A stretch of DNA of 64,000 nt from Naegleria lovaniensis (lineage: Eukaryota; Heterolobosea; Eutetramitea; Acrasida; Naegleriidae): the NCBI RefSeq assembly GCF_003324165.1, contig NW_025407834.1:310001-374000 (forward strand), in the 5' to 3' direction. Of this stretch, positions 1-9,021 are shown in pieces. Positions within the stretch are counted from its first letter, which is position 1; the number at the start of each line of letters is the position of its first letter. The notes under the pieces were generated by a model. The model saw nothing but the letters and a program-made list of their open reading frames with translations, had not been told where the DNA came from and did not search any database. Both the position numbers and the translations under genes were made by a program.

Positions 1-1147
1 ACTTAATTTCTAAAATGTTGAAATTAAATCCTTCTGAGAGAATTACGATCAAAGGAATTAAAAACCACCCTTGGTGGAGAAAAATGGAAAAGAAGATGAG
101 TCTTGTAGAACAAACTCTTCATCACACTTCATCAAGTGAAGAAATCTCTCAACAAGATGCTATTCAAGAAAAACTTCTTCAGCACAAATTGGAAAATATT
201 GGGGCTTCTTCATCTGAAGCTACTGCAGAAAACCATATTCAAGAGACAACTAATATTTGTGAAAATATTGAGCCAACGGACCAAGATGTAGACTCTATTC
301 CAAAGAAGGAGGAGGAGTATATGGTTCAATTGGATGAAAATTCTATTGACCCTGAAGTTTTTCAATCTACACTTGAAAAGACGGGCTTGACAGAACAAGC
401 TTTGAAGGAGGCACTTATGGCACCAGAGTAAGTTGTTGTTTATTGAGATCCGGTATCTAAATATTAATCTAACAAAAATAGGAAAAATCTGGAAACTGTA
501 TTGTACAACCTTATTTTACAATACAAACGTGAGTTGGGAACCGCACAAACAAACGTTTTTAACACCTCAAAATATAGGTATGCAATTTATCTGTGCTTTT
601 TAATAACCTAATTTTATATTGTTGTAGTGTTGGTCCATGTAATCCTCTCACAGTACCTGTAGATAAGGCAGCAGAACTGAGAAAAAGATTGCAAGAAGCA
701 AACGGTGAAGATATCGAACAAGAACCTGTTAATGAGCCATCTGGAGAAAAGGAACAAACTGGTATTAAATGGTTTGCGTTTTGGAGAAAGAAAAAGACAA
801 ATCAGAAAGACGATTCCTCAAAAAAGAAACAAACTCCATCACAATATGGCCTTCATAGTAGAAAAAGTCAAAGCGAAATTTTAGCTGAAGTCACTCGTGT
901 TTTTAAAGTTTTGCATATTCAGTTCGAGAAAGCTTCAGAATCAACTGTAAGATTTGGATGTACATTCCCTGTAATTAAGCAAGGAGAGCAAAATGATACC
1001 GTAATTGGAGAAAAGCAAGTCATCATGGACATGACAATGAGTGCATTGGAAAATGATGGATTTGTTTTGAACTTTACTTTGGTTTCAGGAAAAACCTCCG
1101 ATGCTCGTATTTTGTTTGATGCTTTGCAAGATGAAGCAGAGCTTTGA
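1..1147 (+). CDS. Ser/Thr protein kinase C-terminus (CAMK/AMPK-related), 5' end outside window
   Basis: The reading frame enters from the left edge at base 3. The first residues are kinase subdomain XI, with NPSERITIKGIKNHPWW, the usual end of a CAMK/AMPK-type catalytic domain. Three exons are visible: up to 427, 482-577 and 628-1147. The introns are 54 and 50 bp with gtaagt and gtatgc donors. After an acidic linker and a basic WRKKKTNQKDDSSKKK patch, the last ~100 residues (EVTRVFKVLHIQFEK ... SGKTSDARILFDAL) resemble a KA1-type membrane or autoinhibitory domain as in MARK/AMPK relatives. The KA1 call is an inference from pattern. ATP-binding and catalytic loops lie outside the window, so activity cannot be judged. 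The exact subfamily is open. Confidence 0.75.
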
Positions 1148-1269
1148 GGAATTTGGCTCGATTCTATCTGCACCAATAATAATAACATTTATCTTTGTAA
1201 AATATATATTCCCAAGCCTCTGAACTTTCCGCACGCATTCATAAATTCCCTGTACCTCACAAAATAAAA

Positions 1270-2561
1270 ATGAACAAATTGAACACTGCATTCCACTCCA
1301 GCCGTTGTGTCGGAATGATGAGAACACGAGCTGGAAGTTACGTACAACAGACATACGTTCAATTTTTATTGAATGCAACAACAATTAATAGCAAGTGGGA
1401 AATGACAACAAGATATTACTCATCATCACACATAATAGAGAATGATGAAATTTCGTTGAGAAATTTTGATTCAAGTCATGATTTGCAAAAATCAAAATTG
1501 ACATCATTTCCGAGATCTCATCCAAAGAGTCAATCTACAAAGCAATACATATCAAGGAATTGGAACACTCTCAATTTTCTACTTCGATTTGATTCTGCTT
1601 CCATTCTCTCTATCGCTTTGAAACGCCCAAATATTCAAATGTTTAATTTTCTGATTTGCACTTGTGTCCAGAACGGGAATCTTACATTAGCAAGAAGCTA
1701 TTTGCACAATTTAAGAATACTTTTACAAAAACTAACGTTGATGTCAAGTCAAAACATTTTCTTAACCAAATTATTGTGGCTTTATTGAAACGGTCTCTTA
1801 AATCTAGCGACTTTTCAATAGAAGAGGCGGAAGAATATTTCTCGTATTTGGAGAATTTGAATTGCGTTACAAACCTCTCACTCATCACAATGTTAGAGAT
1901 GTACAGAAAGTCTTTTGAGATGGAGAAGGCGTTTAAATTAGCAGATAGATATTGTAACAAATTCCAAAAGGACCTCTCAGGAGTTCTAGTATCCCGAATT
2001 ATTCTGATCTCTTCAAAGTTAGGAAATACTGCAAAAAGAACTGAGTACGGAAATAAGTTTTTGAATTGGTTGAATCCGAATGCAACCATTGAGGCGCAGT
2101 CCATGTGTTATGAAAATCTCATCGCTTGCTATTTACATAATCCTCACAAAACTCTTGAAATTCTTTTGCATATGGAACAAAATCACATGATAATTTCAGA
2201 TAAGGTGAAAGAGTTTTTTTTCTTGCAATACGAAATTAAGAAATTGAAAAGAGAGAATTCAGAATTGTCACTGACACCCAACATCTGTCAATCAAATAAG
2301 AGCAAGTCTCATGAACAGTTAGGACATGATCCTTCTTCAATTACATTCAGGCCACGAGAAGAGTCTACATACAACCAGCAAATAGTGTCGCACGTTTTGA
2401 ACGACGATCGCTTTTGGTTAAGTTTAAACCATTCCTCATCGATTAATCCAAACTCAAACTTGACTCAACTCCGTTCATCAAGATTATTGCCGGACAAGCT
2501 TTCATTTTCCCAGTTCTCCAAAGTATTTTCATCACACTTCATTATGCAACACTACAAGTAG
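1270..2561 (+). CDS. Mitochondrial PPR/TPR-like helical-repeat protein, with one frame break
   Basis: The N-terminus is Arg/Ser-rich and reaches TTRYYSSS, typical of a mitochondrial presequence. It is followed by a helical repeat-like run, FNFLICTCVQNGNLTLA and then KKLFAQFKNTF, which is PPR-like. These two halves are in different frames and meet at about 1691-1693. Restoring one A in GCAAGAAG makes the repeat continuous, so the gene looks like one ORF with a single missing base. No GT-AG intron fits there. The remaining ~280 residues are helical (EEAEEYFSYLENLNC, LADRYCNKFQKDL), consistent with organelle RNA binding. The start is the first ATG after an A-rich leader. The PPR assignment is moderate; a generic TPR-like protein is the alternative. 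Confidence 0.6.
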
Positions 2562-2745
2562 TTGATCGACATGTGGTCATCGGTTTTTAACCTCTACTTT
2601 CAATTTCCAATACGTGAACCAAAAATACGGAAAAGTCACTTCCGGTTTCCAAGACAAGTCCGAGTTTGATTGCGTAGAGCGGTGATTCGCATATTTAGAG
2701 CTCTAATATTCCACACAAAGTCAAAGAAAACCAATTGCGATATGA

Positions 2746-2960
2746 ATGAAGAATCTCAAAAAGGCTCTGGTCATCTCGCTGAGTATTGTTATGCCTTTCA
2801 TGGAGTTCGAAATTGGCATTAGCAATGTGGATAATGCATTGTGAGTAATGCGTTGTTTGTATTTTCATGTTAATTCTAATCTTCATGAAGGAGAGCATTT
2901 ATTCCTCACTGTCCCAAACACAAAAAAAACAACGCAAAGAAAGACAGCAATAATCTTTGA
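2746..2960 (+). CDS. Possible small two-exon gene (54 aa), hydrophobic N-terminus
   Basis: An ATG at 2746 opens a frame starting MKNLKKALVISLSIVMPF, a basic then hydrophobic leader. The frame ends at a gtgagt donor (intron 2841-2890, 50 bp, ending tgaag). Splicing gives a continuous 54-codon ORF with the basic tail FIPHCPKHKKNNAKKD and a TGA at 2958-2960. Intron length and donor match other introns in the window. No family is recognised. A signal peptide or single membrane segment is likely. It could be chance, because both exons are short. Confidence 0.35.
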
Positions 2961-3308
2961 TCCAGTTCGTTTCCTCTTGTACTTCTCTCCCTAGTACCTG
3001 ATCAAGCGAGGCAGACAACATTCCCTCTTATCCAACCTGTGTACATTTAAATTCTCGAAAAGAGCTTTGAGACAACATACACTCGAATCGTGTAGAGAAA
3101 CACAAGTAAGTGTCTTAGTCATAACATTCAACGACCGTTCAACAATGAATGCTCGTCATTCTCACTGGTCTCACATACTACTACGCACAAACTATTTTGT
3201 GAATCATCAAATGATGATTGGACTTGGTCCTAAATAGCCTTTGCAAACAGTCCTTTTTGCCTTTTATTTCGGTTTGTCTGCAAATACACACGTTTCACTT
3301 TCCAAAAA
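2961..3308. other. Intergenic, likely promoter and leader of the RGS gene
   Basis: No coding potential is visible on either strand. The stretch is pyrimidine-rich near 2965-3000 and contains a gtaagt at about 3105, which could be the donor of an untranslated-leader intron. No repeat or RNA gene was recognised. Confidence 0.4.
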
Positions 3309-5270
3309 ATGTCTTCTGAATTACCAACACATCTCGAAAACAAGAATGGTCATCCTCTCGAAACGATCATACCATCCAAAACACCTGTGAATACCTCCTC
3401 CTCTTCAACTGCACATGATAGCCATCATGGTCAAGAAGCATCCTCTTCTCTCTTAACGGTAGGATATGGCCAAAATCATTCAAGTTTTGCAAGTTCTTCA
3501 AGTGGATTTTCCACTCAAAGCATGGATCCGTTATTGCCCAGCTCAAATGAAGGAGGTGAGTTGAACAACAACAACAACAGTAGTAGCAACACAAGTACCA
3601 GACCTACTACGGCTCTCACTGCTGCTAGCTTGTATGGATCAAGCGCTCCCTTGAATATACCTTTCAGAGATCATGACGATAGTGATTCTTGTGCCACCTC
3701 TCATAGTGGTGGTGGAGGTGGAGGTGGTTGTGAAACAGACAATGAAGAGAGTTCGAATCGAACACCTTACTCTCCTCAAATTCAATCCACCTCACTCAAT
3801 CATCATGACCGTACGAATACAAAACTCACAGGCAAGACCACCTTCACTTCCAGTGTGACTCATATTGAATTAGAAACTATTCACAACAGTAATAAGAGCA
3901 ATCATGGAGACTCTAAAAGTAATATCATGTCCTCAGCCACTTCTGGAAAATCACCCTCTCGTACTCAATCCAATACCAATTCTAAAACAAGTGGTAGTGA
4001 GCATGGTATTAGAATCAAGACATGTTGTGGAACGATTGAACTTTCATGTCTTAAAGTAGTGAATGTATTTTCCTTATTAGTGAATTTAGTGGCCTTTGTT
4101 GCATTGGGAATTATTATTGTCGTTAGTTATACAGGTGGACAAGCTTATAACGCTGTTTTAGATGGTCTCGACACAGATACTACTTATTATAGACAAATGA
4201 TGATTTCGAGTGCTCGTTCGACTGCATTCTGTAACTTTACTCCTTCTGTTTCCAAAAACTATTCGATTGAGTATAACATGTATTATCAAAAGTTTATAGA
4301 AAATATCAATGTCATTCTCAAAGTGGTTCCAAAAGAATTGCAATATCCCGCTGTACATAATATAAGTCTTGCCGATTTGAGAACATCAAAGGCAATGACT
4401 GTGGAACGTATTGCATTGAATCAATCAGCATTGGGAAATTACCAAAGTGCAATGAATTTACTCGACTCAGACAATTACAAGTATTTTGTGGATGGTTACG
4501 ATATTGAATTTCAGCCACTGGTTGATTTTTTGCATGCTTTGGATATGGAAAGAAAAAGTTTCTCTCTTCTCACAACTACATTGTCGTTGATTGTGATTTG
4601 TGTGTCTATTGCTATTGTCATACCAGTCGTGCTAAGTTCGATTGGCTTTTCGTTGAAGAGAGATTCAAGTAATTCAAAGAAGTTGAAACAATTGAAGGCC
4701 ACACAACTCTCAGAAACCATGAAGGATAAAAAGTCAAGAGAACTCTTTAGAGCTCACTGTGCCTCGGAGTTTTCACTTGAAAATTTCATGCTCTTGGATA
4801 AGATTACAGATTACAAGGAGTACTCTGAGAGAAGCTTCCAAATACAAGAATACTTGTATGACAATGATCAAAGCGAAGAAACTGCATCAACCATTACATC
4901 TGCAAGCTCTTCTGAACAGCAACCAAAGAGAAAGAAGAAGAGGGGATTCACAGAGAAAGATTTGATGCAAATTGAAAAGAAAAAGTTTGAAATTGCATTT
5001 GAAATTTACTCAGAGTATTTAGACGTGCATGGAGACAAATCTGTCAACATTAACAAACAAGCCTCAGAGTCAGTCAAGGAACAATTAGACTATTATGCCA
5101 CGGGCCAAAGCGAACACTTACCAGACCTATTGTTCGATTCAATTTACAACGAGATTTGTATTCTCATGTTGGATTCTCACCATAGATTCATAATGAATCA
5201 AGAGGCAAACAAACAGGCAAAGAAAGAGCAAATCAAAAAGAGGGAAAAAGCAAGGAAGCTCAAAATTTAA
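3309..5270 (+). CDS. Two-pass membrane protein with C-terminal RGS domain
   Basis: This is a 653-residue single-exon protein. Residues 1-240 are Ser/Asn/Thr-rich and contain a Gly run near 138. A first membrane helix lies near 248-275 (VFSLLVNLVAFVALGIIIVV). An extracytoplasmic segment of ~140 residues follows, then a second helix near 420-447 (LSLIVICVSIAIVIPVV). The cytoplasmic part holds an RGS domain at about 470-637 (SRELFRAHCASEFSLENFMLLDKI ... DLLFDSIYNEI), split by a Lys/Glu-rich insert. RGS domains speed GTP hydrolysis by G-alpha subunits, so this is probably a membrane-anchored G-protein regulator with a ligand-facing loop. The start follows AAAAA and begins MSSELPTHLEN. The ligand is unknown. 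Confidence 0.8.
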   Translation: MSSELPTHLENKNGHPLETIIPSKTPVNTSSSSTAHDSHHGQEASSSLLTVGYGQNHSSFASSSSGFSTQSMDPLLPSSNEGGELNNNNNSSSNTSTRPTTALTAASLYGSSAPLNIPFRDHDDSDSCATSHSGGGGGGGCETDNEESSNRTPYSPQIQSTSLNHHDRTNTKLTGKTTFTSSVTHIELETIHNSNKSNHGDSKSNIMSSATSGKSPSRTQSNTNSKTSGSEHGIRIKTCCGTIELSCLKVVNVFSLLVNLVAFVALGIIIVVSYTGGQAYNAVLDGLDTDTTYYRQMMISSARSTAFCNFTPSVSKNYSIEYNMYYQKFIENINVILKVVPKELQYPAVHNISLADLRTSKAMTVERIALNQSALGNYQSAMNLLDSDNYKYFVDGYDIEFQPLVDFLHALDMERKSFSLLTTTLSLIVICVSIAIVIPVVLSSIGFSLKRDSSNSKKLKQLKATQLSETMKDKKSRELFRAHCASEFSLENFMLLDKITDYKEYSERSFQIQEYLYDNDQSEETASTITSASSSEQQPKRKKKRGFTEKDLMQIEKKKFEIAFEIYSEYLDVHGDKSVNINKQASESVKEQLDYYATGQSEHLPDLLFDSIYNEICILMLDSHHRFIMNQEANKQAKKEQIKKREKARKLKI

Positions 5271-5318
5271 CTAGTTAAATAGGGCAACATTAAAGTTTCA
5301 TGTTCAATAATCAAGTAT

Positions 5319-6980
5319 TTATTGTTGAACGGCGCTTGCGGTATTTGGGCGACCTGTTTGGTTGAGACTCTTTTTAAGAGCGAATTTCTCTCTCTTAAGA
5401 TTGTTCTCCTTTTCTTTAAAGTTTAATTCATTAGCCACAAGATTCTCTTTCAGAGCAGCAATTTCATCTTGCAGAGTTGAAATCTTCTTTTTCAATAGTT
5501 TTTGGTCTGCAACTTTTGATCTATCTAAAACCTCAATCTTTCTTTCCAGTGACTCAATCACAGCATCTTTATCAGAGATTATGTTTTCTCGTTCGGTTGC
5601 CAGTTTTCTCAAATCATCAACGTCTTTCATGATCAAATCCACAACTGAAGCTGGGACAAACTCATTCTTTTGTTCGTCAGATTCTTCTTTGATCTGCTCT
5701 AACTTTTCTTTGATAATTTCTGGATTGCGTTTACAGTCTTTGAGTAATTTATCAACCTTAGTTTCTTTCAAAGCTAGTTCAATAGACTCATATCTTTGTC
5801 TCAAAGATTCAATCTTCTTATCTTGTACTTGAATCGTTTTCTCAAGAATGGCTTTTTGCTCTTGCAATTTTTTAACCTCGCTGTGTAAGAATCGTTTGTC
5901 TCCTTCTAATGTTTTGACAGGAACAACATCTTTTTCGATGACTAGCTTTGAAATTTCTTTATCCTTTTTAACAAAGGATCTCTCAGCTACCCTAATTTCT
6001 TGTTTCAATCGCTCATTTTCCTTGGTGACAGCTGCAATTTTCTTTTTATATTCTTCAAACTCTTCGGACGTGTTTTTGAGGGTCTCTACATGATTATTCA
6101 ATTCTTCGAGGCTCCTTGTTTTCATTCTTGTAATTTCTTGCAGAGTTTTAATCTCCTTTTGAGCCTTTTCTAACTTCAAAAGTAACTCTGCATTTCTGCA
6201 TTCAATTTCATATACCTTGTCGTGCTTGCCCTGTAATGTTGCCATTTGCTTTTCGATTGTTTCAATAGCTTTGTCCTTCTTCTCAATGGCTACATTTAAG
6301 GTACGAATCTCAGTTTCTAATGAGCTGATTTTTACGTTTTTAAGCTTGATTTCATTTTCTAGCCCCAGGATACGATCGAGAGCGTCTTCTTGAACAACGG
6401 TTCTACTCTTTGTGTCTGTTGTTTTTTGCCTTTGAAGAGAGGCGATAGCATTATGTTCCTCAAGTACTTTCTTCTCGGATTGAAGGGTTTTAATTTCTAT
6501 TTCTTGTGCACGAGATCGTTCCTTAATCTTTTCAAAAACATCTTGGAGATTTTCAAGATCAAGTTGAGTTTTTTCAATGGATTGCTCTTTCTGTTTTACA
6601 ACCTTTTCAAGGACTGATTTTTCGTTTGAAACAAGATCAAAGGCTTTTTGAAGATCTTTAAAGTCTTGTTCCAAACGAATGTACTTGGCATATAATTCTT
6701 GTGATGGAGATTGAACTGAGAAAGGAACTGCTCTTTTACTTGGTGTTCTGAGCTTGTCTTTTCTAAACATATCAGAGCTATTGAGGTCCAATGGAGGAAC
6801 CACAGGCGCTAATGAAGAAGCCACTATTGGAGAGCTTGATTGTTCCGGAACATCCTCTGCTACAAACTCTTCATCTTCGGTTTTTTCCATAGGTGTTGTT
6901 GTTTTCTCCTCTTCATCAAGTGAGGCTCCTTCCATTCCTAATATTGTTGTTGTTAGAGATGATGGTTCGGTGGCTGACAT
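5319..6980 (-). CDS. Long coiled-coil protein, function unknown
   Basis: This is a 553-residue ORF. The first ~85 residues are disordered and acidic, with SP/TP motifs (RTPSKRAVPF). From about residue 90 to 540 it is an almost unbroken heptad pattern rich in E, K, Q and L (for example IKTLQSEKKVLEEHNAIASL). No enzymatic motif is present. Such proteins often act in cytoskeleton, centriole or flagellum scaffolds, and Naegleria builds flagella, but nothing in the sequence fixes the role. The ATG follows an A run. Its 3' end converges on the RGS gene, 48 bp apart. Confidence 0.75.
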   Translation of the reverse strand: MSATEPSSLTTTILGMEGASLDEEEKTTTPMEKTEDEEFVAEDVPEQSSSPIVASSLAPVVPPLDLNSSDMFRKDKLRTPSKRAVPFSVQSPSQELYAKYIRLEQDFKDLQKAFDLVSNEKSVLEKVVKQKEQSIEKTQLDLENLQDVFEKIKERSRAQEIEIKTLQSEKKVLEEHNAIASLQRQKTTDTKSRTVVQEDALDRILGLENEIKLKNVKISSLETEIRTLNVAIEKKDKAIETIEKQMATLQGKHDKVYEIECRNAELLLKLEKAQKEIKTLQEITRMKTRSLEELNNHVETLKNTSEEFEEYKKKIAAVTKENERLKQEIRVAERSFVKKDKEISKLVIEKDVVPVKTLEGDKRFLHSEVKKLQEQKAILEKTIQVQDKKIESLRQRYESIELALKETKVDKLLKDCKRNPEIIKEKLEQIKEESDEQKNEFVPASVVDLIMKDVDDLRKLATERENIISDKDAVIESLERKIEVLDRSKVADQKLLKKKISTLQDEIAALKENLVANELNFKEKENNLKREKFALKKSLNQTGRPNTASAVQQ

Positions 6981-7074
6981 GAAAATTTTTTTTCAATTAC
7001 AATTTTAAATAAGGCGCCAATCCGATGCTGCTCTACCAAGCACAAATCATATTGAGAGATATCAAACCTGTGAT

Positions 7075-8380
7075 TCAATGCTTCCATCCACTCTCATGTC
7101 CATTTGCTTGATATGGCTCCAAAAAACCTCGAAATATTATTTGGTTATCGTCTTCATAGCACATTGAACTCGTAGAGATGCTACTACAGCGGTTATTGGA
7201 GTGGTTGATAGCCTCAACTGCTGATTCACTGGTTGTTGATACATCAATGATATTATGACTAGTCGATGAGTCAACAAGACTAGTGGTGTGATGCATCATG
7301 CGTGGGTTGTTGTTCTCCGTATTATTATGAGGATGATGATGCGAGGAGAGATGTCTCTTATAGATCCACCTTGATCCGTAACCTTCATGATTTCTCACTT
7401 CAATACAAGGTACATTGTGTGGAAGGGTATGGCTATTAATGAAGGTTGCTTCATCAAGAATCTTGGAAAGAATTGAAAGTGCTGTTTTGTTTTTCTGTTG
7501 TGCATTTCCTTTGAGGATGTTCGAGCCTCCCCACCACTTGTCTGTTTCACTTCGATGACAATGTTTTGCAAGAGCTCTTGCACCTACGGTCAGACCACTA
7601 CTTGGTTCCAAGACACGACAAAATGCAGTAACGAGTGCAGAATAGGTTGGAATAAGATATCGAATACTTCCAACGGTTTTTCTCATTCGTAAACATGTTT
7701 GAATTCCTCTCAAGCCCATATCCCTGATAATTGAATGGACCATTTCTTGAATGTGTGGTATTTCTTGATCCATCGCTTGTTTCAGTGCTAGTATTCTGTT
7801 CGTAAAGGTTTCTTCAAACATTGAATAATAGTGCCAATCGTCTTCTAGCAAAGTGAATTTTTGAAATTGAATTGGAAATTGGTTTTGTTCCATCCACAAG
7901 ATCCAAATAAATGCAATCTATTTGTTTTTAATTAATATAAATATTGATTAAAACGTTAATAAATAAATATATCATGATGCAATGTAACAGTATTATTGAT
8001 CATACCTCTTCAAATAAGTTTGAAAAACTCCTTGTCGGATATCCAATCATAATTTTTCTAATACACCCTTTAGATTCGTCATGTTGATCAAAATATCGAA
8101 CATTGTTTATAAGCTCTTGAATGTCCAAATTCTTGTCTGTTTGATGATCGTCAACGGATGTGAAATTATTCACACCGAAACAACTCTTCAAATAATTTAA
8201 TGTTATTGGAATGGGTGTCGGATCCATGTTTAAATGTTGGGAAATTGGTGTAGAATGATTTAAATATTTAAGATGAACCCATTCCATCCACTCACTACTC
8301 CTTTCCGATAAGATATAATTTGTGAATGAACATTGAATATAATTTACAAGCTTATGGAATCGCTCACAGATCACAGACAT
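7075..8380 (-). CDS. Conserved unknown protein, two exons (405 aa)
   Basis: Exon 1 is 8380-8006 and exon 2 is 7917-7075. The 88-bp intron has gtatga and aaatag ends, and joining keeps phase 0 (LFEE then IAFIWILWMEQ). A helical N-terminal half is followed by the compact motif EGYGSRWIYKR, a His/Asn/Ser-rich insert of ~65 residues, and a C-terminal end with FRGFLEPYQANGHESGWKH. The GYG-RW and GFLEP-GH-GWKH pair looks like a conserved family signature interrupted by a low-complexity insert. I could not name the family. No signal peptide or membrane segment is obvious apart from a short hydrophobic stretch at the splice junction. Confidence 0.65.
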
Positions 8381-8391
8381 TTTTAAAGTGA

Positions 8392-8726
8392 TTACAAAAG
8401 CTTGTAAACCACATCCTCTTTGACCTGTCGTACCACAGGGGCATCATGAGCAGTACAATTCAAAGCCTCTTCCTTCTGGCACAGTCACAGGGTTTGCAAA
8501 GTTTTGGGCAATGCACTCACCGCAATAATTCTCATTGTCTTATTGTACTTTGGATTGAGCAGCTGGATGTAAATTTGATGAAATACCTTGTTAGTTTGAC
8601 GATTGGATTAAATTAATTTAACAAAACGAATAAAATAATAAAAAAAGTAAACATGGAAATTGAGACCTTGCGATCCAGATAACATCGGTGGGTATTATTT
8701 AGACCAATTTCTCCAATTGTATACAT
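8392..8726 (-). CDS. Possible small three-exon gene (69 aa)
   Basis: Exons 8726-8667, 8586-8521 and 8475-8392 join in phase 0 throughout. Exon 3 (KEEALNCTAHDAPVVRQVK..., ending YKLL) and exon 2 (VFHQIYIQLLNPKYNKTMR...) look coding. Exon 2 ends at a gtgagt donor and begins after actaacaag, which holds a good branch-point-like ACTAAC. The donor of exon 1 is gtctca, which is unusual, so the first exon is uncertain and the true 5' part may lie elsewhere. The family is not recognised. The stop lies 12 bp upstream of the neighbouring minus-strand ATG. Confidence 0.35.
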
Positions 8727-9021
8727 TCAGTTTTAACTCAAAAAACATAGACCCAATTATCTTATTGCCAATACAAACACTTCTTGTTAAGGTCAATCTC
8801 CAGCCAAGTACATTGCTTGCTGCTCTGCGGAGTGAGTTTGTGCGGAATACCGTGTGCAGATGAAAAATCTCATCCACTCGAGATTGCTTGTGTAGTAATC
8901 TCCATGCGACCTCAACAATATTTTGTGCGTCCGTCTGAAAACATCAAACACAAAAACAGACGCAGTCCAATCACAAAAAATTGATTCTTTCACGTAAACA
9001 CATTCTTTCTGTATCACCATC

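Noticed and set aside
2800-2825. tRNA T-loop-like gttcgaaat
   Set aside because: The flanking bases do not form a T stem, and no acceptor or anticodon arm is present.
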